Origin: UBA2862 sp045658005
Lineage (GTDB): Bacteria; Bacillota; Clostridia; Christensenellales; Aristaeellaceae
Length of the DNA stretch: 64,000 bases
NCBI GenBank assembly: GCA_045658005.1
Contig: JAZOUD010000152.1
Coordinates: 38,852 to 102,851, forward strand
Direction: 5' to 3'
In this document: piece by piece, positions 8,639-16,091 of the stretch
How the letters are laid out: every line of letters starts with the position of its first letter
Numbering within the stretch: position 1 is the first letter of the stretch
Program-made: the position numbers and the translations under genes
The notes under the pieces: model-generated
Told to the model about the DNA's origin: nothing
The model's input: only the letters and a program-made list of their open reading frames with translations
Databases searched by the model: none

Positions 8639-10033
8639 ATGAGATCAAAGCGGGAAGGAACATCGTATCGCAGCAGACTCATGCCCATAGCGGCACTGGT
8701 CACTGCGACTATTGTGTTCGCGGTATGGGCCCTGGTCCTCCACCATCACAATCTCGCGGTTTTCATCGTCGGCCACTATGCGGAAACGCTGGCGCTGCTC
8801 CCCGCGCTGACGATGCTGGGCCTGCTGACAGTCGTTGTGACCATCGATGCTTATATCCGTCCCGATCTCAAGCGAACCATGCGCCTCATCATCGCGGTCG
8901 TGTTCAGCGTGGTGATACGGGATCATCTGGAATACCGGCTGATGATCGGCGAGCCACGACCGCAGCTGCGGACGCTGGTGGCGATCTACGGCTATGTCGT
9001 CCGTCCGGTAGTGCTGGTGCTGTTCATGCGGATGATCGTGTCGCAGAAGCGCCTGTGGTGGGCGTGGGCGCTGGTGGGCGTGAATGCCACGATCTACCTG
9101 ACGGCGCTGTTTTCGGATGTCTGCTTCTATATTTCGCACGATAACCATTACATAGGGGGGCCGCTGTCCGATACGGCCTTCTATATCGGCGCGATGCTGC
9201 TCATCGGTTATATCGTTATGGCGATTCGCGTGTTTGAGCCGAAGACCCGGCGAGAGACATGGCTGCCGGTGCTGATGTTCGAGCTGATTATCGGCGCGCT
9301 GGCGCTGGACTTCAACACCTACGACTTCGATTATCCCATCAATTACCTCACCATCGCCGTCGTCATAGACTGCGTGATCAATTACATCTGGCTGCACCTC
9401 AAATTCGTGCGGGAGCACGAGCAGGCCCTCCAGGCGGAGCAGCGTATACAGATCATGATGACCCAGATACAGCCCCATTTTCTGTATAACTCTCTCACGG
9501 TGATCCAGGAGCTGTGCCGCTCCGACCCGGCCCAGGCTGAAGCCGCTACTGTGCAGTTCGCCAATTACCTGCGCGGGAACATGGATGCATTGCAGACGAG
9601 TACCCCCATTCCCTTCGGACAGGAGCTGGAGCATACCCGGCAATACCTGGCACTGGAGGAGATGCGTTTCGAGGACAAGCTGACCGTGCGTTACGACATT
9701 CAGTGCGAATCCTTCGTGCTGCCGATCCTGACCCTGCAGCCCATCGTGGAAAACGCTGTGCGTCACGGTGTCCGCGGCAATGCCGACGGCAGGGGAGAAG
9801 TAGTCATCGCCACACAGGAAACGCCCGATTGTTATGAGATCACCGTGAAAGACAACGGTCCCGGCTTTGATCCTGAAATGCAGCAGAAGGATCAGGGAAG
9901 CTCCCACGTGGGCATCCAGAATGTGCGCCAACGGCTTGCACAGATGTGCGGTGGCGAGTTGAAGATCGAATCCATTCCCGGAGCTGGCACTTGCGTGACC
10001 ATCGCATTGCCGAAGGAGGAGAACAGACGATGA
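8639..10033 (+). CDS. LytS-type sensor histidine kinase
   Basis: The product is 464 residues. The start at 8639 is set by AAGGAG 8 nt upstream and leaves the promoter intact. Residues about 15-265 form six or seven TM helices with short loops, a membrane-embedded sensor. The kinase part begins at about residue 275 with the LytS/YehU signature QIQPHFLYNSL, whose His is the phosphoacceptor. It continues to an ATPase domain with an N box (PIVENAVRHGV), a G1 box (VKDNGPGFD) and GIQNVRQRL. The gene overlaps the next gene, a response regulator, by 4 bp (ATGA), so the two are co-translated cognate partners. The signal sensed is unknown. Confidence 0.92.
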   Translation: MRSKREGTSYRSRLMPIAALVTATIVFAVWALVLHHHNLAVFIVGHYAETLALLPALTMLGLLTVVVTIDAYIRPDLKRTMRLIIAVVFSVVIRDHLEYRLMIGEPRPQLRTLVAIYGYVVRPVVLVLFMRMIVSQKRLWWAWALVGVNATIYLTALFSDVCFYISHDNHYIGGPLSDTAFYIGAMLLIGYIVMAIRVFEPKTRRETWLPVLMFELIIGALALDFNTYDFDYPINYLTIAVVIDCVINYIWLHLKFVREHEQALQAEQRIQIMMTQIQPHFLYNSLTVIQELCRSDPAQAEAATVQFANYLRGNMDALQTSTPIPFGQELEHTRQYLALEEMRFEDKLTVRYDIQCESFVLPILTLQPIVENAVRHGVRGNADGRGEVVIATQETPDCYEITVKDNGPGFDPEMQQKDQGSSHVGIQNVRQRLAQMCGGELKIESIPGAGTCVTIALPKEENRR

Positions 10034-10824
10034 TTTTTGCCATAGACGATGAACCCAAGGCTTTGCGGGTGCTCTGCCGCTGCGTTGAAGAAGCCGCGCC
10101 GGGCTCCAGGATCAGGGCGTTTGACAGGGCCGCCGACGCGCTGGATGCCATTGGGGACGAAGGCCTGTTCCCGGACATCGTTTTCTGCGATATTGAAATG
10201 CCGGGATTGTCCGGGCTGGAATTTGCCGTCGCGCTCAAGAAGGTCTCGCCGGATGCGCGGGTGGTATTCGTCACGGCCTTCTCCCAATACGCCCTGGACG
10301 CGTTCCGGGTGCGGGCTCAGGGGTATATCATGAAGCCTCTGACGGCGGCGCTGGTGCGAACGGAGCTGGACGAGCTGCCGGCAGAGCCGGAGCCCGCCCC
10401 GAACAGGCTGAAGGTCCAGTGCTTTGGCAGCTTTGAGGTATTCTGGCAGGGAGAACCGCTCCAGTTCGCGCGGCGGCAGACCAAAGAACTTCTGGCCTAT
10501 CTCGTGGATCGAAGAGGCGCGTCCTGCGCGATGGAGGATGTGATCTCCGCCCTGTGGGACGATGTCGACGACATGAAAAACGCCAAGCATCGCGTTCGGA
10601 ATTTCATCAGCGATCTGAGGGAAACGCTGAAGGGAATCGGGATGGAAGACGTACTGATCCGGCGCACGAACAACATCGCCATACGCACCGAACTGCTGGA
10701 TTGTGATTATTACCGTATGCTGGATGGCGACATGGCGGCGATCAACGCATTCCGCGGCGAATACATGACCAACTACAGCTGGGCGGAGCTGACGGCAGGA
10801 AACCTGTATTTCAACACCTTTTGA
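10030..10824 (+). CDS. Response regulator with SARP/OmpR-like winged-helix output domain
   Basis: The product is 264 residues. The receiver domain (about 1-120) has the acidic pair in IDDEP, the phosphoacceptor Asp in FCDIEMPG, the Thr in VFVTAF and the Lys in IMKPLT. The output domain (about 125-235) starts RLKVQCFGSFEVFW and contains ARRQTKELLAYLVDRRG, ISALWDD and RNFISDLRETL. This is the pattern of the winged helix in SARP-family activators. A short helical tail (EYMTNYSWAE) resembles a vestigial BTAD start. SARP proteins bind direct repeats at 11-bp spacing near -35, which is exactly what lies at four promoters here. It is the cognate partner of the overlapping LytS-type kinase. Confidence 0.9.
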   Translation: MIFAIDDEPKALRVLCRCVEEAAPGSRIRAFDRAADALDAIGDEGLFPDIVFCDIEMPGLSGLEFAVALKKVSPDARVVFVTAFSQYALDAFRVRAQGYIMKPLTAALVRTELDELPAEPEPAPNRLKVQCFGSFEVFWQGEPLQFARRQTKELLAYLVDRRGASCAMEDVISALWDDVDDMKNAKHRVRNFISDLRETLKGIGMEDVLIRRTNNIAIRTELLDCDYYRMLDGDMAAINAFRGEYMTNYSWAELTAGNLYFNTF

Positions 10825-10844
10825 GAATGGTCCGCATCATTCAC

Positions 10845-10878
10845 GGCCGGGGCTGCAAGCGCCTCGGCCTTATTATTT
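10845..10878 (+). terminator. Rho-independent terminator
   Basis: GGCCGGGGC (10845-10853) pairs with GCCTCGGCC (10861-10869) and is followed by TTATTATTT. It ends the kinase/regulator operon. Confidence 0.85.
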
Positions 10879-10912
10879 ACAAAAGTATTAAATAGCTCGG
10901 ATGTACGGTTGT

Positions 10913-10967
10913 TGAGACATTTTTGAGACGCAACTGAGACAATCATGAGCGACTTGTGTGCTACCAT
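10913..10967 (+). promoter_or_regulatory. 11-bp-periodic direct-repeat promoter (SARP-type operator), site C
   Basis: TGAGAC at 10913, 10924 and 10935 and TGAGCG at 10946 are exactly 11 bp apart. A 10-nt gap containing GTGTGC precedes the -10 box TACCAT at 10962-10967. It drives the second response regulator, implying a regulatory cascade or feedback. Confidence 0.85.
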
Positions 10968-11027
10968 AAGCTGTATTGTTATAATTTATATACAGAAACG
11001 TTTTGATTGAACGACGAAAGGAAAGCT

Positions 11028-11825
11028 ATGCTGATTTTTGCCGTGGATAACGACCCGACGATGCTGCGCGACGCGGAGCAAGCCATCCGCAAAGCCGAGC
11101 CGGAAGCGGAGCTCATGTGCTTTGAACTGGCTGGCGACGCGCTGGAAGCCATTCGAGCCCAGGGCCTGTCTCCGGATATCGTATTCAGCGACATAGAAAT
11201 GCCGGGCATTAACGGGCTGGAGTTTGCCGTCGCGCTCAGGACGGTATCCCCGGACACAAGGATCGTATTCGTCACGAACCTCTCCGAATACGCTCTGGAT
11301 GCGTTTCAGGTGCGTGCCCAGGGATATGTCATCAAACCTCTGACGCCAGAGCTGGTACGGGCGGAGCTGGAAGCGCTGCCATCCGCGCCCCAGACAGAAA
11401 GGCTGCGGGTCCAGTGCTTTGGATTCTTTGAAGTGTTCTGGAAGGGAGAACCCTTGATATTCGCCAGAAGGCAGACCAAAGAATTGTTTGCCTATCTGGT
11501 GAACCGCAAGGGCGCGTCCTGTACGGCCGAAGAGGTGATCTCCGCGCTGTGGGGCGATACCGAGGACCTGAAGAACGCAAAGCATCGCGTGCGTAATTTT
11601 ATCAGTGATCTGAAGGAAACCCTGAAGGGAATCGGAATGGAGGATGTCCTGATCCGTCGGGGACAGAACATCGCCATACGTCCGGAGCTGCTGGACTGCG
11701 ATTACTATCGCATGCTGGACAGAGACATGGAGGCGATCAAAGCTTACCACGGCGAATACATGACAAATTACAGCTGGGCGGAGCCGATGGCAGCGGCGCT
11801 GCACTTCCGTGATAAATCCCAATAG
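11028..11825 (+). CDS. Orphan response regulator with SARP/OmpR-like winged-helix output
   Basis: A 265-residue close paralog of the 10030-10824 regulator, near-identical in blocks such as GLEFAVAL, FARRQTKEL and GIGMEDVLIRR. Start: AAAGGA lies just upstream of the ATG. The receiver keeps the phosphoacceptor (FSDIEMPG), Thr (VFVTNL) and Lys (VIKPLT), but the acidic pair reads VDNDP instead of IDDEP, so one Asp is Asn. That may change phosphorylation or metal binding. No kinase accompanies it. Its own promoter carries the same 11-bp repeats, so it is probably controlled by its paralog, by itself, or both. Confidence 0.9.
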   Translation: MLIFAVDNDPTMLRDAEQAIRKAEPEAELMCFELAGDALEAIRAQGLSPDIVFSDIEMPGINGLEFAVALRTVSPDTRIVFVTNLSEYALDAFQVRAQGYVIKPLTPELVRAELEALPSAPQTERLRVQCFGFFEVFWKGEPLIFARRQTKELFAYLVNRKGASCTAEEVISALWGDTEDLKNAKHRVRNFISDLKETLKGIGMEDVLIRRGQNIAIRPELLDCDYYRMLDRDMEAIKAYHGEYMTNYSWAEPMAAALHFRDKSQ

Positions 11826-11828
11826 CAT

Positions 11829-11853
11829 CAGGATCGAAATCCATGGGATCCTG
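11829..11853 (+). terminator. Possible weak terminator hairpin
   Basis: CAGGATC and GATCCTG form a 7-bp stem just after the second regulator. Only a short TT follows, so termination may be partial. Confidence 0.35.
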
Positions 11854-11886
11854 TTAAACAGTAAGAACCATCAGTCAGGAGGGGGT

Positions 11887-11941
11887 CGTGACCGTTTTGA
11901 GACGCTTATGAAAGGCATTGGAGCGCTTTGAGCATTATAGT
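11887..11941 (+). promoter_or_regulatory. 11-bp-periodic repeat promoter (SARP-type operator), degenerate site D
   Basis: TGAGAC at 11898, TGAAAG at 11909 and GGAGCG at 11920 keep the 11-bp period, with a poorer CGTGAC at 11887. A 10-nt gap leads to the -10 box TATAGT at 11936-11941. The spacing equals sites A to C, but the hexamers are weaker. It lies 53 nt before the first gene of the long secretome array, so it is the likely master promoter of that array. Confidence 0.65.
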
Positions 11942-11994
11942 GCCGCCACGGAATTGCCCGTAAGTCAAATTCGATTACAATGGAGGTATGAATC

Positions 11995-13374
11995 ATGAAA
12001 AGGATCGTTGCACTGCTGCTGGCGCTGGTCATGGCGCTGTCCGCTGCCCTTGCTCTTGCCGAACCGGCCCAGGCTCCGAAGGAGGGGCTGGTCCTGTCCT
12101 CTGCCATCAACATCGACCGCGACAAGGTCGCCCATATCATGGACGAACTGGAGCTTGACGAGAGGACGCGGAAGATCGTCGATTCCGCGCTGGCAGTCGC
12201 CAACGCGACCACCGACCAGCTGATCATCGCCGAAAACGGCGTCAAATACGAGGTGTTTTTGAACGAGGCGGAAGTGCTCTGCTTCACCGTCGGGAAGAGC
12301 GACGAGGGCCTGGTCGTCCTCAGCGACCTGATCCCCAGCCACGCGCTGACCGTTTCCAACGACACCATCGACGTGGCGACGGGCGTGTTCGGCATGGCTT
12401 CTGAGATTTCGAGGGCGGTTCGCGCGGAGAAGGAAGCGAAGGCGTATAGAGCAAATGCGGCCATGGAGCCCTACATCACGGATTTCATCGTGGACGTGCT
12501 CTCCGCCATGCGCATTGGGGACGAGGAGAAGGGCGAATTCGTATTTCAAAACGGCAAGGCCTACAACACCTGCATGAAGATCAGCTTCGACAGGCAGGGG
12601 ATCGCCGACGCCCTGAACAACATGTTCACGAGGATACAGCAGGACTCGCTGATTCTCACCATACTGGTGAATACGCTCCTCACGGATGAGGATCTCGCGA
12701 ACAGCGCCTTCGTCACCGAGGATATTCCCGTCATCGACATCGCCCTCTACGCGAACCATGACGACAAGGGCGAAGAGCTCTCGCCCGACAAGGCTTTCGC
12801 GGCTTCGATCACCCTGCCTGGGCAGACCGAGGCCTGCGCGACCCTCGAGCTCCACCAGAGCGGGAGCAGCATGCAGGCCCTGCTGAACATCCCCGGCAAC
12901 GACGCCAAGGGCGGCGTTTCCGCGAGCTTCGGCTATGATCCTTACGACAAGGCGATCAACGGCTCCAGTGCCGAGCTGGAACTTCGCGTCAATGGCGAAT
13001 ACTACGGCGACGTGTTCACGATCGGGCTGGACGAGGAAAAAGAAGCGGTGAACGCCGAGAACGCATTTTTCTTCCAGGATCCTGAAAAACCCCTGGCCGT
13101 TGGGCGCACCGCCATCCAGAGCGGCGTGCAGCCGCTGGATCTGAGCATCGGCGACAGGCATGCCATCCCGGCGGAATCTCTGATTTTCGGCGAGAAGAGC
13201 GAGAAGCTGAAGCAGGAGCTGATGACGGAAGTCGTGTTCAGTGGCCTCAGCATCATTGGCACGGCCACCCAAGCCGTTCCCGAGTTCGCAAATCTGCTGG
13301 CCCTGCTGAACAGCGCAGAGACGGAAGAAGCCGCGGAGGTGAAAGAAGCTGAAACGGTGAAGGACGCCGCGTAA
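11995..13374 (+). CDS. Secreted protein of unknown function
   Basis: A 459-residue protein with a signal peptide (about 1-22, hydrophobic core LLALVMALSAALAL, ending AE), so it is exported. GGAGG lies about 8 nt before the ATG. The mature part is soluble and acidic, with no TM segment. A helical N-terminal half (to about residue 230) is followed by a more beta-rich region (from about 250: DIPVIDIALYANHDD...) and a C-terminal acidic tail rich in Glu and Ala. No enzymatic motif is recognised. It is the first gene downstream of repeat promoter D and is followed by a strong intergenic hairpin and then the VOC/protease array. Confidence 0.8.
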   Translation: MKRIVALLLALVMALSAALALAEPAQAPKEGLVLSSAINIDRDKVAHIMDELELDERTRKIVDSALAVANATTDQLIIAENGVKYEVFLNEAEVLCFTVGKSDEGLVVLSDLIPSHALTVSNDTIDVATGVFGMASEISRAVRAEKEAKAYRANAAMEPYITDFIVDVLSAMRIGDEEKGEFVFQNGKAYNTCMKISFDRQGIADALNNMFTRIQQDSLILTILVNTLLTDEDLANSAFVTEDIPVIDIALYANHDDKGEELSPDKAFAASITLPGQTEACATLELHQSGSSMQALLNIPGNDAKGGVSASFGYDPYDKAINGSSAELELRVNGEYYGDVFTIGLDEEKEAVNAENAFFFQDPEKPLAVGRTAIQSGVQPLDLSIGDRHAIPAESLIFGEKSEKLKQELMTEVVFSGLSIIGTATQAVPEFANLLALLNSAETEEAAEVKEAETVKDAA

Positions 13375-13503
13375 AAGCGACGATTGAAGCGGCGTCAGAT
13401 ATAACGGACTTTACGCGATGCCGCGCAACACGGCGGTACATCTGGAGGCAGCTTCTCCGCCAGCCATCCGACACGGGTATCTTGACCTGCTGCGAAGCAG
13501 CGA

Positions 13504-13533
13504 ACCGGGGCGGGAGATGCATCCCGTCCCGGT
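13504..13533. repeat. Strong intergenic hairpin (12-bp stem)
   Basis: ACCGGGGCGGGA pairs with TCCCGTCCCGGT, with one G:T pair, around a 6-nt loop. No T-tract follows. A near-copy lies at 24615-24643. It may act in mRNA processing or partial termination inside the array. Confidence 0.6.
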
Positions 13534-13557
13534 GAATCAGAAAAAAGGGGGAAAAAG

Positions 13558-13944
13558 ATGAAAATCACGACTTTTAACCCGTTCATTGAAGCGGCGCACG
13601 CCGACGGTCTCATCAAGCTCTTTGGAGAAATGGGCTTTGAGAGACACCACACAAAGCAGGGCATCGAGATCGCCGACAGGGAGGATACGGTCTTTCGCAT
13701 GAAGGATGCCAATGGTTTCTATCTGGACATCCTTCAATCCAGGGCCGGTGCCTCCGGCGACACGGTGGGCATCCGCATGAACGTGGATGACTTTGACGCG
13801 GCCTGTGAATTGCTCCGGCAGCATGGCTTCACGAATGCCTTCGGCGACGATACCGTCGCCACCAAATCCTCCAAAGCCGCCATGATGGTCTCGCCGTCCG
13901 GCTTCCGCATCAGCGTCATCCAGCACATCAAGGACCACGATTGA
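13558..13944 (+). CDS. VOC-superfamily (glyoxalase-fold) small protein
   Basis: A 128-residue paralog of the VOC proteins at 6489, 6891, 18192 and 22328. Blocks are MKITTFNPFIE, FGEMGFERHH, FRMKDANGFYLDI, IRMNVDDFDAA and VSPSGFRISVIQHI. The ATG follows a purine-rich AGGGGG ribosome binding site. It has no signal peptide. It sits 24 bp upstream of the first secreted papain-like protease and almost certainly shares its transcript. The repeated pairing of cytosolic VOC genes with secreted protease genes suggests a role linked to them (chaperone, ligand sensor or protection), which is inference. Confidence 0.8.
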   Translation: MKITTFNPFIEAAHADGLIKLFGEMGFERHHTKQGIEIADREDTVFRMKDANGFYLDILQSRAGASGDTVGIRMNVDDFDAACELLRQHGFTNAFGDDTVATKSSKAAMMVSPSGFRISVIQHIKDHD

Positions 13945-13968
13945 AGAAACCGGCAGGAGGCTACGAAC

Positions 13969-16014
13969 ATGAAGAAGGGGATTTCACGTTTCCTGGCACT
14001 GGCACTGGCGATGACCCTGATGTTCGCCATGTGCGGCGGCGCGCTTGGCGAAGGCGCGGAGGCTGCGAAGGATACCCATATACTGGGCGGGGATGAATTT
14101 CCCGTTCGCTTCGATCTCAGGGAATACGGCGTGGTGACGCCGGTGAAGTTTCAGAATCCCTGGAGTACCTGCTGGTCCTTCGGCGGCATTGCGGCGGCGG
14201 AGAGCAGCATACTGACGACGCTGGGCATGACCTGCGAGGAATATGAGAAGGCGACGGGCGCGCCCTTCGACCTGTCCGAAAAGCACCTGGCCTGGTTCGC
14301 CTCGCGCCCCATCACGGCGCAGACCGAGGAGAGCCAGGTGGGCGAGGGCCTCTATTTCCTGAACAAGGAGGATGACGCTACGGCTGCGTATGCGGTGGGC
14401 GGAAAGGGCATATTCACCACGACCCTGTTCGCGGCTGGCGTCGGTCCCGTTTTTGAGGCCTATTGCCCCTATCGTGGCGCGGAGGGACTGACCAGTGTCG
14501 AGTTCAACGAGAAGCATCCCGACGTGGCCAGGGCTTACGCGCTGGCGATGGTCGAGAACGAGGCCGGACTGACCGGTCAGGGCATGACGCTTGCGCAGCT
14601 CTACGAAAAGCGCTCCGAGATGTCCGATCTGTTCCAGATGATCATGGATATCCTCCATCGAAACGAAGCGCTGGACGAGAGCATTACCGCCGAGAATGTG
14701 ACCGGTCAGGAATTTGTGGATGCGTGTGCCAGGCTGTCTTCCAACGCGGCGAAAGAGGATGCCAGGAACGGCCTGTATACCTATGCCGGGGCCGACGACT
14801 GGACGATCCCCGATACCGCCGAAAACGGCAGCTCCAACCGCGATGTCTACTCCGGCTTTACGCTGGTGGACGGCAATATCCTGCCTCAGCTGACGGTCAA
14901 AGAAAACGAGCAATGGGTCGGGATCAACGAGGCCGGCATGCGTGCGGTCAAGTCCGAGCTGTTGAAGGGGCGCGCCGTGTCGATCGCATTCTACGCGGAT
15001 CAGTCGCGGCCTACGGACGAGGTCAGGAAGGACGGCTTCCTGAATCTCGATACCTGGGCGCAGTACACGGATGAGGACAGGACGACCAACCACGCGGTCT
15101 GCATCGTCGGCTGGGACGACTCCTATCCCAGGGAGAACTTCAACGAGGGCCATCTGCCGGAGGGCGACGGCGCATGGATCGTGAAGAACTCCTGGGGCTC
15201 CGAGACCGAATACGCCACCCGCGAGGACGGAACGCCCATCGGCAAAAAGGCGTGGGGCGTTCGGAACGGGGAAGGGCTGGCGACGGGCTATTTCTACCTG
15301 TCCTACTACGACAAGAACCTCACCGGCCCTGAGAGCATGGTATTTGACATCGACTTGATACAGGCCGGCGGGCTCATGAGCGTATTCGCGTATGACTACA
15401 TGCCCTCGCTCTTTGCCGAGGCCAACGCCAACTACAGTGTCCGGGACGTGAACGTCCTCAGGACGGCCAACGTATTCACCAATACCACCGACAGGGAGGT
15501 GGCCGTTTACGGCGTTTCCACCAAGACGGCCAGCCCCCGCACCCGGGTGGAATATGCGATGTACCGACTGAAGGAGGACGCGAAGAACCCGGAGGACGGC
15601 GAATACCTGGGCAAGCGGCTGGCCTACTACGACTACGCCGGCTTCCACCGCGAAGCGCTGGTGAAGGGCGAGATCCGGCTCCAGCCCGGCGAGCGGATCG
15701 CCGTGGTGGTGACGGAGACCGTGACGGACATCGACGGCGTAAAGCAGTATGAATTTACCGCGAACCAGTCGTTGAGCAAAGAGCTTGCGGGTATGATCGG
15801 CGGGCAGATGTACGGCGTCGCCGTCGTGAACCGGGGTGAGAGCTTCGTCTATCAGAACGGACAGTGGACGGACTGGTTCGACTACGAGAAGAAGCCCGAC
15901 GATTCGCTGACAGAGGCATTGTCCACGTTGGGCGTTGCGCCGACCCCCGAATTGGTTGCCACCGATAATTTCAGCATCAAGCTGTACGTGGCGGCTGAAG
16001 ACGAGGCGAAGTAA
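13969..16014 (+). CDS. Secreted papain-like (C1A) cysteine protease
   Basis: A 681-residue protein with a signal peptide (1 to about 27). The protease begins almost directly after it: FDLREYGVVTPVK, oxyanion Gln62, catalytic Cys68 in NPWSTCWSFGG, catalytic His in TNHAVCIVGWDD (about 374) and Asn in WIVKNSWGSE. All key residues are present. There is no long N-terminal inhibitory propeptide. About 300 residues lie between Cys and His, much longer than in papain, which has roughly 130. The C-terminal 200 residues form a beta-rich domain (YAMYRLKEDA, VKGEIRLQPGERIAVVV), probably adhesive or structural. It is tandemly duplicated with the next gene. Likely role: an extracellular protease controlled by the repeat promoter. 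Confidence 0.88.
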   Translation: MKKGISRFLALALAMTLMFAMCGGALGEGAEAAKDTHILGGDEFPVRFDLREYGVVTPVKFQNPWSTCWSFGGIAAAESSILTTLGMTCEEYEKATGAPFDLSEKHLAWFASRPITAQTEESQVGEGLYFLNKEDDATAAYAVGGKGIFTTTLFAAGVGPVFEAYCPYRGAEGLTSVEFNEKHPDVARAYALAMVENEAGLTGQGMTLAQLYEKRSEMSDLFQMIMDILHRNEALDESITAENVTGQEFVDACARLSSNAAKEDARNGLYTYAGADDWTIPDTAENGSSNRDVYSGFTLVDGNILPQLTVKENEQWVGINEAGMRAVKSELLKGRAVSIAFYADQSRPTDEVRKDGFLNLDTWAQYTDEDRTTNHAVCIVGWDDSYPRENFNEGHLPEGDGAWIVKNSWGSETEYATREDGTPIGKKAWGVRNGEGLATGYFYLSYYDKNLTGPESMVFDIDLIQAGGLMSVFAYDYMPSLFAEANANYSVRDVNVLRTANVFTNTTDREVAVYGVSTKTASPRTRVEYAMYRLKEDAKNPEDGEYLGKRLAYYDYAGFHREALVKGEIRLQPGERIAVVVTETVTDIDGVKQYEFTANQSLSKELAGMIGGQMYGVAVVNRGESFVYQNGQWTDWFDYEKKPDDSLTEALSTLGVAPTPELVATDNFSIKLYVAAEDEAK

Positions 16015-16091
16015 GCGGCCGCGCTGGTCGAACAGGCAAAGGCCCTTTTGGATGCCAAATGACTTCCGTGATTGATAAGGAGGCTGACCCC

